The notes under the pieces: model-generated | Databases searched by the model: none | Told to the model about the DNA's origin: nothing | The model's input: the letters and a program-made list of their open reading frames with translations, nothing else | Made by a program: the position numbers and the translations under genes | NCBI RefSeq assembly: GCF_021173675.1 | Contig: NZ_JAIHON010000004.1 | Span: 620,001 to 684,000 of the forward strand | Direction of reading: 5' to 3' | Source of the DNA: Streptomyces lincolnensis | GTDB taxonomy: Bacteria > Actinomycetota > Actinomycetes > Streptomycetales > Streptomycetaceae | DNA: 64,000 nucleotides | Part shown: piece by piece, positions 33,723-47,076 of the stretch | Layout: each line of letters starts with the position of its first letter | How positions within the stretch are numbered: the stretch's first letter is position 1

Positions 33723-34964
33723 ATGTCGGTCACCCATGCCCCCGAGACCGCCGACGTCCTGCTGCGGCAGGATCCCGAGCTGGCCGAGATCCTGCTCGGG
33801 GAGCTCGACCGGCAGTCGACGACGCTCCAGCTGATCGCCGCCGAGAACTTCTGCTCGCCGGCCGTGCTGGCCGCGCTCGGATCGCCGCTGGCCAACAAGT
33901 ACGCGGAGGGCTATCCGGGGGCCCGGCACCACGGCGGCTGCGAGATCGTGGACGTCGCCGAGCGGACCGCCGTGGAGCGGGCGAAGGCCCTGTTCGGGGC
34001 CGAGCACGCCAACGTGCAGCCGCACTCCGGCTCCTCCGCCGTCCTCGCCGCCTACGCGGCCCTGCTGCGCCCCGGCGACACCGTCCTCGCCCTCGGCCTG
34101 CCCTACGGCGGCCACCTCACGCACGGCTCGCCCGCGAACTTCTCCGGCCGCTGGTTCGACTTCGTCGGCTACGGCGTGGACGCGGAGACCGGGCTCATCG
34201 ACCACGAGCAGGTGCGCACCCTGGCCCGCACGCACCGCCCCAAGGCGATCGTGTGCGGGTCCATCGCCTATCCCCGCCACATCGACCACGCCTTCTTCCG
34301 GGAGGTCGCCGACGAGGTCGGCGCCTATCTCATCGCCGACGCCGCCCACCCCATCGGGCTCGTCGCCGGGGGAGCGGCGCCCAGTCCGGTGCCGTACGCC
34401 GATGTGGTGTGCGCCACCACCCACAAGGTGCTGCGGGGCCCGCGCGGCGGCATGATCCTGTGCGGCGCCGATCTGGCGGAGCGGGTGGACCGGGCCGTCT
34501 TCCCGTTCACCCAGGGCGGTGCCCAGATGCACACCATCGCCGCCAAGGCCGTCGCGTTCGGCGAGGCGGCGACCCCGGCCTTCGCGGCGTACGCCCATCA
34601 GGTGGTCGCCAACGCGCGCGTGCTGGCCGCGGGGCTGGCCGCACAAGGGTTCGTCGTCACCACCGGCGGGACCGACACCCACCTGGTGACGGCCGATCCG
34701 GCACCGCTCGGCGTCGACGGACGCACCGCGCGGGGGCGGCTCGCGGCGGCGGGGATCGTCCTGGACTGCTGCGCCCTGCCGCACGCGGACCTGCGGGGAC
34801 TCAGGCTGGGCACGGCGGCGGTGACCACGCAGGGCATGGGTGAGGCGGAGATGGCGCGGATCGCCGTACTGCTCGCGGGGGTCCTCAAGGGTGAGGCCGA
34901 GAGCCAGAAAACGCGTGAAGAAGTGCGGGAGCTGGTCGGCGGATTTCCGCCGTATCCGGGCTGA
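33723..34964 (+). CDS. glyA: Serine hydroxymethyltransferase paralogue
   Basis: A 413-residue fold-I PLP enzyme of the SHMT family, which interconverts serine and glycine with tetrahydrofolate. The PLP lysine is Lys235 in TTHKVLRGPRGG. ENFCSPAVL and YPGARHHGGCE match SHMT blocks but differ from the canonical YPGKRYYGGCE, and ADAAHPIGL replaces the usual DMAHxAGL. These changes suggest a divergent second copy whose substrate preference may have shifted, rather than the main housekeeping GlyA. A TACATT -10-like box in the 70-bp upstream gap suggests its own promoter. Confidence 0.88.
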   Translation: MSVTHAPETADVLLRQDPELAEILLGELDRQSTTLQLIAAENFCSPAVLAALGSPLANKYAEGYPGARHHGGCEIVDVAERTAVERAKALFGAEHANVQPHSGSSAVLAAYAALLRPGDTVLALGLPYGGHLTHGSPANFSGRWFDFVGYGVDAETGLIDHEQVRTLARTHRPKAIVCGSIAYPRHIDHAFFREVADEVGAYLIADAAHPIGLVAGGAAPSPVPYADVVCATTHKVLRGPRGGMILCGADLAERVDRAVFPFTQGGAQMHTIAAKAVAFGEAATPAFAAYAHQVVANARVLAAGLAAQGFVVTTGGTDTHLVTADPAPLGVDGRTARGRLAAAGIVLDCCALPHADLRGLRLGTAAVTTQGMGEAEMARIAVLLAGVLKGEAESQKTREEVRELVGGFPPYPG

Positions 34965-34976
34965 GCGGGGGTAGGC

Positions 34977-35002
34977 GCACGTGCGTACACAGCCACACGT
35001 GC
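34977..35002. terminator. Hairpin after glyA paralogue
   Basis: Seven-bp inverted repeat gcacgtg / cacgtgc with a 12-nt loop, 13 nt after the glyA stop and before the wecA-like promoter. No U-tract. Confidence 0.45.
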
Positions 35003-35048
35003 AACCATCGTCGCTACCCGGAAGTCCCCAACCATATGCGCGCATCGC

Positions 35049-35054
35049 TAGGGT
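35049..35054 (+). promoter_or_regulatory. -10 box of the WecA/TagO-type gene
   Basis: TAGGGT, 40 nt upstream of the GTG start. No convincing -35 hexamer is seen at the usual distance. Confidence 0.4.
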
Positions 35055-35093
35055 GTGGGGCTGAGATGGCCAGCGAGACCTGTGGGGAAGCCT

Positions 35094-36437
35094 GTGCGTG
35101 AATACCTGCTGACGCTCTGCATCACGGCCGCGGTGACGTATCTGCTGACAGGGCCGGTACGGAAGTTCGCGATCGTGGCCGGAGCGATGCCGGAGATCAG
35201 GGCCCGTGACGTGCACCGGGAACCGACTCCGCGGCTCGGCGGTATCGCCATGTTCTTCGGACTGTGCGCCGGCCTGCTGGTCGCGGACCACCTGGCCAAC
35301 CTCAACGAGGTCTTCGCCAAGTCGAACGAGCCCAGGGCGCTGCTGAGCGGGGCCGCGCTGATCTGGCTGATCGGTGTCCTGGACGACAAGTTCGAGATCG
35401 ACGCCCTGATCAAGCTGGGCGGCCAGATGATCGCCGCCGGCGTCATGGTCATGCAGGGTCTGACGATCCTGTGGCTGCCCGTCCCGGGCGTCGGCTCGGT
35501 CGCGCTGACCCAGTGGCAGGGCACCCTGCTCACCGTCGCGCTCGTCGTCATCACCATCAACGCGGTGAACTTCGTCGACGGCCTGGACGGCCTCGCGGCC
35601 GGCATGGTCTGCATCGCCTCGGCCGCGTTCTTCCTGTACGCCTACCGCGTCTGGGTGTCGTACGGCATCGAGGCCGCCGCCCCGGCGACGCTGTTCTCGG
35701 CGATCCTGATGGGCATGTGCCTGGGCTTCCTGCCGCACAACATGCACCCCGCGCGGATCTTCATGGGCGACTCGGGCTCGATGCTCATCGGCCTGGTGCT
35801 GGCCGCGGGCGCCATCTCCATCACCGGGCAGGTCGACCCGGACGCGCTGAAGCTGTTCGCGGGGTCCGAGCAGGCGGCCGTGCACCAGACGGTCCCCGTC
35901 TACATCCCGCTGCTGCTGCCGCTGACCATCATCGCGGTGCCCACCGCCGACCTGGTGCTGGCGATCGTGCGCCGGACCTGGAAGGGCCAGTCGCCGTTCG
36001 CCGCCGACCGCGGCCACCTGCACCACCGGCTGCTGGAGATCGGGCACTCGCACAGCCGCGCGGTGCTGATCATGTACTTCTGGTCGGCGCTGATCGCCTT
36101 CGGGGCGCTGGCGTACTCGGTGAACTCGGCGTCCATGTGGATCGTGCTCGGGGTGGTCTTCCTCAGCGCGATCGGGCTGATCCTGCTTCTGCTGCCGCGC
36201 TTCACCCCGCGTGCCCCGCGCTGGGCCGAGCACATCGTGCCGCCGCGCTACCGTCGCCGCAGGGCCGTAGCGGAAGCCGGGACGGCGCCGGCGGAGCAGG
36301 CCGCCCAGGACGGTGCGCCGGTCGAGGAGGAACGCCGTACCCCGGTCGTGGTCGGAGTGGCGGGAGTCAACGGGGCGACCGCTCTCGGCGCCCGGTCGCA
36401 CCACCCGGACCGGCGTAAGGCCGGGACGTCCCACTGA
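35094..36437 (+). CDS. WecA/TagO-type undecaprenyl-phosphate sugar-1-P transferase
   Basis: A 447-residue polytopic enzyme of the MraY/WecA family, transferring a sugar phosphate (GlcNAc-1-P in the characterised members) to undecaprenyl phosphate to begin wall glycopolymer synthesis. Motifs are PTPRLGGIAMF, LDDKFEI, VNFVDGLDGLAAG, FMGDSGSMLIG and the His-rich DRGHLHHRLLE loop. About eleven hydrophobic helices; the C-terminal 60 residues are Ala/Glu/Arg-rich and cytoplasmic. The GTG start has GGGGAAG upstream. Its product would feed LCP ligases such as the one at 28.7 kb. It precedes the atp operon, a neighbourhood common in actinobacteria. Confidence 0.93.
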   Translation: MREYLLTLCITAAVTYLLTGPVRKFAIVAGAMPEIRARDVHREPTPRLGGIAMFFGLCAGLLVADHLANLNEVFAKSNEPRALLSGAALIWLIGVLDDKFEIDALIKLGGQMIAAGVMVMQGLTILWLPVPGVGSVALTQWQGTLLTVALVVITINAVNFVDGLDGLAAGMVCIASAAFFLYAYRVWVSYGIEAAAPATLFSAILMGMCLGFLPHNMHPARIFMGDSGSMLIGLVLAAGAISITGQVDPDALKLFAGSEQAAVHQTVPVYIPLLLPLTIIAVPTADLVLAIVRRTWKGQSPFAADRGHLHHRLLEIGHSHSRAVLIMYFWSALIAFGALAYSVNSASMWIVLGVVFLSAIGLILLLLPRFTPRAPRWAEHIVPPRYRRRRAVAEAGTAPAEQAAQDGAPVEEERRTPVVVGVAGVNGATALGARSHHPDRRKAGTSH

Positions 36438-36694
36438 CGGCCAAGGTAAGAATCTGACTAAAGCATTGCCAACGCGTGGGGGTCGGGTGAGCGCGCAAAC
36501 GCTCCCAATACCAGACAAGACGGCCGCGTTTCTGCACAGACGCGCAGATTCACTCTCATGTGTGACAGCTAGCACACCCGGTAGGTAAAGACCGCATCAA
36601 ATAGTTTGTGATACGGTTCACGAGAACCCGGGACAGAGCCGAAGGACCGCAGTGCGACGGTTCCTTGGCGTGAGGTTCACACTCCACCCGGGTC

Positions 36695-36700
36695 TACGCT
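36695..36700 (+). promoter_or_regulatory. -10 box of atp operon promoter
   Basis: TACGCT five bases before ATG 36706 and 47 bases before the chosen atpI start. Either atpI is leaderless from 36706 or the mRNA has a leader of about 40 nt. The 214 bp upstream of it hold no gene but contain a ggttc/gaacc dyad. Confidence 0.45.
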
Positions 36701-36747
36701 CGTCCATGACGACACCCCTGCCCCCCTGCGAAAGCGGAGTTGCCGCC

Positions 36748-37161
36748 ATGCCGTCCAACGACGTCCGGATCCTGCTCCAGGCCGCTGTGCCCACAGCTGC
36801 CGTCGGCGCCATCGCCGCCGTCGTCAGTGGTGTGGTCGTCGGTGGCAAGGGGGCGATCGGGGCGGTCGTCGCGACGCTGGTCGTGATCCTCTTCATGGGG
36901 CTCGGTCTCTACATTCTCCAGCGCACCGCCAAATCGCTTCCGCACCTTTTCCAGGCGATGGGGCTCATGCTCTACGGGGCGCAGATCCTGCTGCTCTTCA
37001 TCTTCATGGCCGCGTTCAAGAACACCACGCTCTTCCATCCCAGGGCCTTCGCGTTCACGCTGGTCGCCGGCACCCTCGCATGGATCGCCGCGCAGACCCG
37101 TGCGCACATGAAGTCCAAGATCCTCTACGTCGAGCCCGAAAAATCGGGGCACTCGTCGTGA
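36748..37161 (+). CDS. atpI: ATP synthase protein I
   Basis: A 137-residue membrane protein with four hydrophobic segments in the position of atpI, first in the ATP synthase operon. AtpI is an accessory factor for c-ring assembly or ion homeostasis and is poorly conserved. Three starts are possible. ATG 36748 has GGAG eight bases upstream and was chosen. ATG 36706 would be leaderless after the TACGCT box. GTG 36652 has AAGGA five bases upstream but would lie upstream of that box. A 225-bp gap with no gene separates it from atpB. Confidence 0.85.
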   Translation: MPSNDVRILLQAAVPTAAVGAIAAVVSGVVVGGKGAIGAVVATLVVILFMGLGLYILQRTAKSLPHLFQAMGLMLYGAQILLLFIFMAAFKNTTLFHPRAFAFTLVAGTLAWIAAQTRAHMKSKILYVEPEKSGHSS

Positions 37162-37386
37162 GGGGTAGGGCCGGGATAAAGGCGTGTGAGATCTCCTGCT
37201 ATCGTCCGGTGCCAACTGCGGCATCGCGGGCGCGGGCATCCGAGCTGACGCCTGCTCAATCGCGAGGCGAGATGCCCAAGAGCCGCCCCCACATCCGAAA
37301 CACCAGTCCCGTGCCGAACCGCGGCTGCATGTCGCGCCGACACAACGAGGTTGCCGTACCTATGCGCCACGCTGAAGGAGCCCGCG

Positions 37387-38214
37387 GTGAGTGCTGACCC
37401 GACGCAGGTGCTCGCCTTCGACACCAACTGCCACCTGTTCGACGGGTGTGGCTTCGCGGAAGTGTCGCCCGGCCTGCACTCGTTCCTGTTCCAGCCCCTG
37501 ATGGGTGACGGGGACAGCAACCTGTACTTCAACAAGACGATGCTGCTGGCGCTCCTCGGCTCGGTCATCATCGTCGGATTCTTCTGGGCCGCCTTCCGCA
37601 GGCCGCAGGTCGTGCCCGGCAAGCTCCAGATGGTCGCCGAGGCGGGTTACGACTTCATCCGGCGCGGTGTCGTCTACGAGACGATCGGCAAGAAGGAGGG
37701 CGAGAAGTACGTACCGCTCGTCGTCTCCCTCTTCTTCTTCGTCTGGATGCTGAACCTGTGGTCGATCGTTCCGGTCGCCCAGTTCCCGGTCACCTCGATC
37801 ATTTCCTACCCGCTGGTCCTGGCGCTGATCGTCTACATCCTCTGGGTGTCCCTGACGTTCAAGCGGCACGGCTTCGTCGGCTTCTGGAAGAACGTCACCG
37901 GCTACGACAAGTCGCTCGGCGCGGTGCTGCCGCTGGCCATGCTGATCGAGCTCTTCTCGAACCTGCTGATCCGGCCCTTCACCCACGCCGTCCGACTCTT
38001 CGCGAACATGTTCGCCGGCCACACCCTGCTGCTGCTCTTCACGATCGCCAGCTGGTACATGCTGAACGGCGCCGGCATCGCCTACGCGGGTGTCTCGTTC
38101 GTGATGGTCATCGTGATGACCGCCTTCGAGTTGTTCATCCAGGCTCTGCAGGCGTACGTCTTCGTCCTGCTGACGTGCACCTACATTCAGGGTGCTCTGG
38201 CCGAGCACCACTGA
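37387..38214 (+). CDS. atpB: ATP synthase F0 subunit a
   Basis: A 275-residue membrane stator subunit forming the proton half-channels. The essential Arg is in NLLIRPFTHAVRLFANMFAGH, with conserved polar residues before and after it, and the C-terminal ALQAYVFVLLTCTYI helix is typical. The GTG start has AAGGAG six bases upstream; the N-terminus SADPTQVLAF fits actinobacterial subunits. It is followed by atpE. Confidence 0.97.
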   Translation: MSADPTQVLAFDTNCHLFDGCGFAEVSPGLHSFLFQPLMGDGDSNLYFNKTMLLALLGSVIIVGFFWAAFRRPQVVPGKLQMVAEAGYDFIRRGVVYETIGKKEGEKYVPLVVSLFFFVWMLNLWSIVPVAQFPVTSIISYPLVLALIVYILWVSLTFKRHGFVGFWKNVTGYDKSLGAVLPLAMLIELFSNLLIRPFTHAVRLFANMFAGHTLLLLFTIASWYMLNGAGIAYAGVSFVMVIVMTAFELFIQALQAYVFVLLTCTYIQGALAEHH

Positions 38215-38269
38215 TCAGGCGCACCTCCGACCCCAATTCGTCCGGTGGCCAACCCCCACCGGTCCGTAA

Positions 38270-38518
<249 letters not shown>

Positions 38519-38559
38519 TCAGCGACACCAGTCCAGCCGACTAGACGAAAGGCACTCAC

Positions 38560-39102
38560 ATGAGCCCGATGCTCATCGCGGCGAGCGAGGGGGAGAACCC
38601 CCTCGTCCCGCCGATCCCCGAGCTCGTCATTGGTCTGCTCGCCTTCGTCATCGTCTTCGGCTTCCTCGCCAAGAAGCTCCTCCCGAACATCAACAAGGTT
38701 CTGGAAGAGCGCCGCGAGGCCATCGAGGGCGGTATCGAGAAGGCCGAGGCCGCCCAGACCGAGGCCCAGAGCGTTCTTGAGCAGTACAAGGCTCAGCTCG
38801 CCGAGGCCCGTCACGAGGCCGCGCGTCTGCGCCAGGAGGCGCAGGAGCAGGGCGCCACGCTCATCGCCGAGATGCGCGCGGAAGGCCAGCGGCAGCGCGA
38901 GGAGATCGTCGCCGCCGGTCACTCCCAGATCGAGGCCGACCGCAAGGCCGCCTCGTCCGCCCTGCGCCAGGACGTCGGCAAGCTCGCCACCGAGCTGGCC
39001 GGCAAGCTCGTCGGCGAGTCCCTCGAGGACCACGCCCGGCAGAGCCGCGTCATCGACCGCTTCCTCGACGAACTCGAGGAGAAGGCCGAGGCGACCCGAT
39101 GA
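38560..39102 (+). CDS. atpF: ATP synthase F0 subunit b
   Basis: A 180-residue peripheral stalk subunit: one membrane helix at about 22-42 (ELVIGLLAFVIVFGFLAKK) and a long charged Ala/Glu/Gln-rich coiled coil. Its TGA overlaps the atpH ATG (ATGA), so the stalk subunits are made in register. Confidence 0.97.
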   Translation: MSPMLIAASEGENPLVPPIPELVIGLLAFVIVFGFLAKKLLPNINKVLEERREAIEGGIEKAEAAQTEAQSVLEQYKAQLAEARHEAARLRQEAQEQGATLIAEMRAEGQRQREEIVAAGHSQIEADRKAASSALRQDVGKLATELAGKLVGESLEDHARQSRVIDRFLDELEEKAEATR

Positions 39103-39914
39103 ACGGAGCGAGCCGCGACGCCCTGGCAGCCGCACGTGAGCGTCTCGACGCGCTGACGGACTCCACGTCCGTGGACGCCGGCTCGCTCGCCGACGAGCTG
39201 GCCGCCGTCACCGCGCTGCTCGACCGCGAGGTCGGCCTGCGTCGGGTCCTGACCGACCCGGCGCAGTCCGGTGAGGCCAAGGCCGAGCTCGCCCAGCGCC
39301 TGCTCGGCTCCCAGGTCAGCGGCCCGACCGCCGACCTGGTCTCCGGCCTGGTGCGTTCCCGCTGGTCGCAGTCGCGCGACCTGGTGGACGCGCTGGAGGA
39401 GCTGGCGAACCTCGCCGACCTCACCGCCGCGCAGAAGGCGGGCACGCTCGACAGCGTCGAGGACGAGCTGTTCCGGTTCGGCCGGATCGTCACCTCGAAC
39501 ACCGAGCTGCGCGCCGCGCTGACCAACCGCAAGGCCACCTCCTCGGCCAAGGGCGAGCTGCTGGGCAGTCTGCTCGGCGGCCGGGCCGCCGCTCAGACCG
39601 AGCGTCTGGTGACGCGCCTTGTGGCCGCGCCGCGGGGACGTAGCCTGGAAGCGGGACTGGAGTCCCTGTCCAAGCTCGCCGCCGAGCGCCGGGACCGCAT
39701 GGTGGCCGTGGTCACCTCCGCGGTTCCGCTCAGCGACCCGCAGAAGCGGCGCCTGGGTTCCGCCCTGGCGAAGCTCTACGGCCGCTCGATGCACCTCAAC
39801 CTCGACGTGGACCCCGAGGTCCTCGGCGGGATCCGGGTGCAGGTCGGCGACGAGGTGATCAACGGCTCCCTCGCGGACCGGATCGCGGACGCCGGCCGCC
39901 GACTGGCGGGCTAG
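39099..39914 (+). CDS. atpH: ATP synthase F1 subunit delta
   Basis: A 271-residue delta subunit linking the b stalk to the top of F1. It is longer than the roughly 180 residues of enterobacterial delta, because of an N-terminal extension normal in actinobacteria. The C-terminal LDVDPEVLGGIRVQVGDEVINGS block is the delta signature. It is coupled to atpF and followed by a 125-bp gap that contains the G5/C5 repeat. Confidence 0.96.
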   Translation: MNGASRDALAAARERLDALTDSTSVDAGSLADELAAVTALLDREVGLRRVLTDPAQSGEAKAELAQRLLGSQVSGPTADLVSGLVRSRWSQSRDLVDALEELANLADLTAAQKAGTLDSVEDELFRFGRIVTSNTELRAALTNRKATSSAKGELLGSLLGGRAAAQTERLVTRLVAAPRGRSLEAGLESLSKLAAERRDRMVAVVTSAVPLSDPQKRRLGSALAKLYGRSMHLNLDVDPEVLGGIRVQVGDEVINGSLADRIADAGRRLAG

Positions 39915-39973
39915 CAGCAACTTCATAAGCAGTACGTACTTATTACGGCCCTGGTTGGGCCGTGCAGAAGAAT

Positions 39974-39997
39974 CCTGGGGGTCGCCCCCAGACCCCC
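39974..39997 (+). repeat. G5/C5 interspersed repeat in atpA leader
   Basis: Sequence cctGGGGG-tcg-CCCCC-aga-CCCCC, the partner of the element at 31415-31439. It lies in the atpH-atpA gap, 43 nt upstream of the atpA start, and can form a small hairpin in the mRNA. Confidence 0.75.
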
Positions 39998-40039
39998 AAA
40001 GTGAAACTTCGGGCCCAACAAGGAGAGCAGGGAACCCAG

Positions 40040-41635
40040 ATGGCGGAGCTCACGATCCGGCCGGAGGAGATCCGGGACGCGCTGGAGAACTTCGTCCAGT
40101 CGTACCAGCCGGACGCGGCCTCGCGCGAGGAGGTCGGTACGGTCACCCTTGCCGGCGACGGCATCGCGAAGGTCGAGGGTCTGCCCTCGGCCATGGCCAA
40201 CGAACTGCTGAAGTTCGAGGACGGCACCCTCGGCCTCGCGCTGAACCTGGAAGAGCGCGAGATCGGCGCCGTCGTCCTCGGTGAGTTCAGCGGCATCGAG
40301 GAGGGTCAGCCGGTCACGCGCACCGGCGAGGTCCTGTCGGTCGCCGTGGGCGAGGGGTACCTCGGCCGCGTGGTCGACCCGCTCGGCAACCCGATCGACG
40401 GCCTCGGCGAGATCGAGACCAGTGGTCGTCGCGCCCTTGAGCTGCAGGCTCCGGGCGTCATGGCCCGTAAGTCGGTGCACGAGCCGATGGAGACCGGCTA
40501 CAAGGCCGTCGACGCGATGACCCCGATCGGCCGTGGCCAGCGTCAGCTGGTCATCGGTGACCGTCAGACCGGCAAGACCGCCCTGGCCGTCGACACGATC
40601 ATCAACCAGCGCGACAACTGGCGCTCCGGCGACCCGAAGAAGCAGGTCCGCTGCGTCTACGTCGCCATCGGCCAGAAGGGTTCGACCATCGCCTCCGTGC
40701 GTGGCGCCCTCGACGAGGCCGGCGCGCTGGAGTACACGACCATCGTCGCCGCCCCGGCGTCCGACCCGGCCGGCTTCAAGTACCTGGCGCCCTACACCGG
40801 CTCGGCCATCGGCCAGCACTGGATGTACGAGGGCAAGCACGTCCTCATCATCTTCGACGACCTCTCGAAGCAGGCCGACGCCTACCGCGCCGTGTCCCTG
40901 CTGCTGCGCCGCCCGCCGGGGCGCGAGGCCTACCCGGGTGACGTCTTCTACCTGCACTCCCGTCTGCTGGAGCGCTGCGCGAAGCTCTCCGACGACATGG
41001 GCGCCGGCTCGATGACCGGTCTGCCGATCGTCGAGACCAAGGCCAACGACGTCTCGGCGTTCATCCCGACCAACGTCATCTCCATCACCGACGGCCAGTG
41101 CTTCCTGGAGTCGGACCTGTTCAACGCCGGTCAGCGCCCCGCGCTGAACGTCGGTATCTCCGTCTCCCGAGTCGGTGGTTCCGCGCAGCACAAGGCGATG
41201 AAGCAGGTCTCCGGCCGACTGCGCCTGGACCTCGCCCAGTACCGTGAGCTGGAGGCGTTCGCCGCCTTCGGTTCCGACCTGGACGCGGCCTCCAAGGCCC
41301 AGCTGGAGCGCGGTCAGCGTCTGGTCGAGCTGCTCAAGCAGCCGCAGTACCAGCCGATGCCGACCGAGGACCAGGTCGTCTCCGTGTGGGCCGGTACCAC
41401 CGGCAAGATGGACGAGGTCCCCGTCGCCGACATCCGCCGCTTCGAGAAGGAGCTCCTCGAGTACCTGCACCGCAAGGAGCAGGGCCTCATGACCTCCATC
41501 AAGGAGGGCGGCAAGATGTCCGACGACACGCTGACGGCCGTCGCCGACGCCATCGCCGACTTCAAGAAGCAGTTCGAGACCTCGGACGGCAAGCTGCTCG
41601 GCGAGGACGCCCCGGCCGTCAACGTCTCCAAGTGA
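40040..41635 (+). CDS. atpA: ATP synthase F1 subunit alpha
   Basis: A 531-residue non-catalytic nucleotide-binding subunit. The P-loop GDRQTGKT lies at about 173-180 and the arginine-finger region in the [16 protein letters not shown] stretch. The C-terminus carries an actinobacterial extension of about 25 residues. The ATG opening [11 protein letters not shown] was chosen; an in-frame start 78 nt upstream would translate the interspersed repeat. Followed by atpG after 21 nt. Confidence 0.98.
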   Translation: MAELTIRPEEIRDALENFVQSYQPDAASREEVGTVTLAGDGIAKVEGLPSAMANELLKFEDGTLGLALNLEEREIGAVVLGEFSGIEEGQPVTRTGEVLSVAVGEGYLGRVVDPLGNPIDGLGEIETSGRRALELQAPGVMARKSVHEPMETGYKAVDAMTPIGRGQRQLVIGDRQTGKTALAVDTIINQRDNWRSGDPKKQVRCVYVAIGQKGSTIASVRGALDEAGALEYTTIVAAPASDPAGFKYLAPYTGSAIGQHWMYEGKHVLIIFDDLSKQADAYRAVSLLLRRPPGREAYPGDVFYLHSRLLERCAKLSDDMGAGSMTGLPIVETKANDVSAFIPTNVISITDGQCFLESDLFNAGQRPALNVGISVSRVGGSAQHKAMKQVSGRLRLDLAQYRELEAFAAFGSDLDAASKAQLERGQRLVELLKQPQYQPMPTEDQVVSVWAGTTGKMDEVPVADIRRFEKELLEYLHRKEQGLMTSIKEGGKMSDDTLTAVADAIADFKKQFETSDGKLLGEDAPAVNVSK

Positions 41636-41656
41636 CGTAAGGAAGGGACCTGACTC

Positions 41657-44010
<2,354 letters not shown>

Positions 44011-44024
44011 GCCTCGCGCTCATG

Positions 44025-44054
44025 AAGAGGGGCGGGCTGCGTCCCGCCCCTCTT
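44025..44054 (+). terminator. Strong hairpin between atpD and atpC
   Basis: Perfect 12-bp stem aagaggggcggg / cccgcccctctt with a 6-nt loop, 14 nt after atpD and inside the operon. It could act as a partial terminator or an mRNA-stabilising structure that lowers epsilon relative to beta. Confidence 0.85.
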
Positions 44055-44121
44055 CGTACGCCTACTAGACTTGTAACCAACACCCGGCAGACCCGCCGGG
44101 TGGTGACCCGAGGAGCCACCC

Positions 44122-44496
44122 TTGGCTGCTGAGCTGCACGTCGCGCTGGTCGCGGCCGACCGAGAGGTCTGGTCCGGCGAGGCCACCCTGGTCGTCGCGC
44201 GCACCACGTCCGGCGACATCGGCGTCATGCCCGGTCACCAGCCGCTGCTCGGTGTGCTGGAGTCGGGCCCCGTGACCATCCGTACGAGTGATGGTGGGAC
44301 GGTCGTCGCCGCGGTGCACGGCGGTTTCATCTCGTTCGCGGACAACAAGCTGTCGCTGCTGGCCGAGATCGCCGAGCTGTCGGACGAGATCGACGTCCAG
44401 CGCGCGGAGCGCGAGCTCGAGCGCGCGAAGGCGGAGGGCGACGCCTCCGCCGAGCGTCGGGCGGACGTACGACTGCGTGCGGCGACGGGGCGCTGA
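44122..44496 (+). CDS. atpC: ATP synthase F1 subunit epsilon
   Basis: A 124-residue epsilon subunit: a beta sandwich (ELHVALVAADREVWSG through VAAVHGGFISF) and two C-terminal helices (QRAERELERAKAEGDA). It regulates ATPase activity of the rotor. The TTG start has AGGAG upstream, and the encoded MAAELHVAL is the family start. A TAGACT -10-like box about 55 nt upstream raises the possibility of an extra promoter downstream of the atpD hairpin. Confidence 0.95.
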   Translation: MAAELHVALVAADREVWSGEATLVVARTTSGDIGVMPGHQPLLGVLESGPVTIRTSDGGTVVAAVHGGFISFADNKLSLLAEIAELSDEIDVQRAERELERAKAEGDASAERRADVRLRAATGR

Positions 44497-44521
44497 CCTC
44501 GCTCGCCATACGATGACGTCA

Positions 44522-44570
44522 CTCAGCCGCGGCTGGGACCGGAGCGATCCGGTACCCGGCCGCGGCTGAG
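44522..44570 (+). terminator. Terminator of the atp operon
   Basis: Eleven-bp outer stem ctcagccgcgg / ccgcggctgag with further pairing inside (gggaccgg against ccggtaccc), 25 nt after atpC. Confidence 0.85.
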
Positions 44571-44657
44571 GCAAATGTGGGTGTTTTTTCCATTTCGTTA
44601 CCGAGAAATCCGTAACCGAAAGAGTCCGTAACCGAGGAGACGAGGAGGTCGGTGTCG

Positions 44658-45104
44658 ATGGTCCTCGCCCTGACTGTGTGCGGATTGGTCGTGGCTCTGG
44701 TGGTGCTGGGGCTGTTCGTCTTCGGCCTGCGCCGCAGGCTCATCCAGCGCTCCGGCGGCACCTTCGACTGTTCGCTGCGCTGGGACGTCCCGGAGAAACC
44801 CGACACCAGCGGCAAGGGGTGGAGCTACGGTGTCGCCCGCTACAACGGCGACCGTGTCGAGTGGTACCGCGTCTTCTCCTACGCCTACCGCCCGCGCCGC
44901 GTCCTGGAGCGCGCCTCGATCGAGGTGGCCGGCCGCCGGCTTCCCGACGGCGAGGAGGAGCTGGCGCTGCTCTCCGACCACATCGTCCTCACCTGTCTGC
45001 ACCGGGGCACGCGCCTGGAACTCGCGATGAGCGAAGACGCGCTGACCGGTTTCCTCGCGTGGCTGGAAGCAGCCCCGCCCGGTCAGCGCGTCAATGTGGC
45101 GTAA
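44658..45104 (+). CDS. DUF2550-type membrane-anchored protein
   Basis: A 148-residue protein: one N-terminal membrane helix (LALTVCGLVVALVVLGLFVF) and a cytoplasmic beta-rich domain (GGTFDCSLRW, WSYGVARYNGDRVEWYRVFSY). This is a small family found next to the atp operon across actinobacteria, and the conserved linkage hints at an envelope or energy-related role that is not known. The ATG was chosen because AGGAGG lies nine bases upstream; GTG 44652 would leave only three. It converges with chiC. Confidence 0.82.
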   Translation: MVLALTVCGLVVALVVLGLFVFGLRRRLIQRSGGTFDCSLRWDVPEKPDTSGKGWSYGVARYNGDRVEWYRVFSYAYRPRRVLERASIEVAGRRLPDGEEELALLSDHIVLTCLHRGTRLELAMSEDALTGFLAWLEAAPPGQRVNVA

Positions 45105-45123
45105 CGCGTAACGCGTAACAGTC

Positions 45124-46947
<1,824 letters not shown>

Positions 46948-47007
46948 GCTGCGCCTCCTCGTGGGGTTGTCGGGGCATGACCTGAGCCGTCTGCCCGCAG
47001 TGCCGCG

Positions 47008-47049
47008 AGGATAGAAAGGTCTGGACCACAGGTCAATAGGTCTGGACCA
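47008..47049 (-). promoter_or_regulatory. chiC promoter with paired 12-bp operator repeats
   Basis: Minus-strand TTGACC (47031-47036) and TATCCT (47008-47013) with 17-nt spacing form a near-consensus promoter. Two identical repeats TGGTCCAGACCT (47017-47028 and 47038-47049) flank and overlap the -35. Such repeats control chitinase genes in Streptomyces, and each resembles the DasR element TGGTCTAGACCA at 10 of 12 positions, linking chitinase to N-acetylglucosamine sensing. Confidence 0.9.
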
Positions 47050-47076
47050 CCCGCCCTGAGTGGGGCCCGGCGCGGT

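Noticed and set aside
36652..36747. GTG start for atpI with a good AAGGA site
   Set aside because: It lies upstream of the likely -10 box, and the added residues are not hydrophobic or conserved-looking. Kept only as an alternative start.
39962..40039. Longer atpA from an in-frame start including the G5/C5 repeat
   Set aside because: The encoded extension is repeat-derived; subunit alpha normally starts at [10 protein letters not shown].
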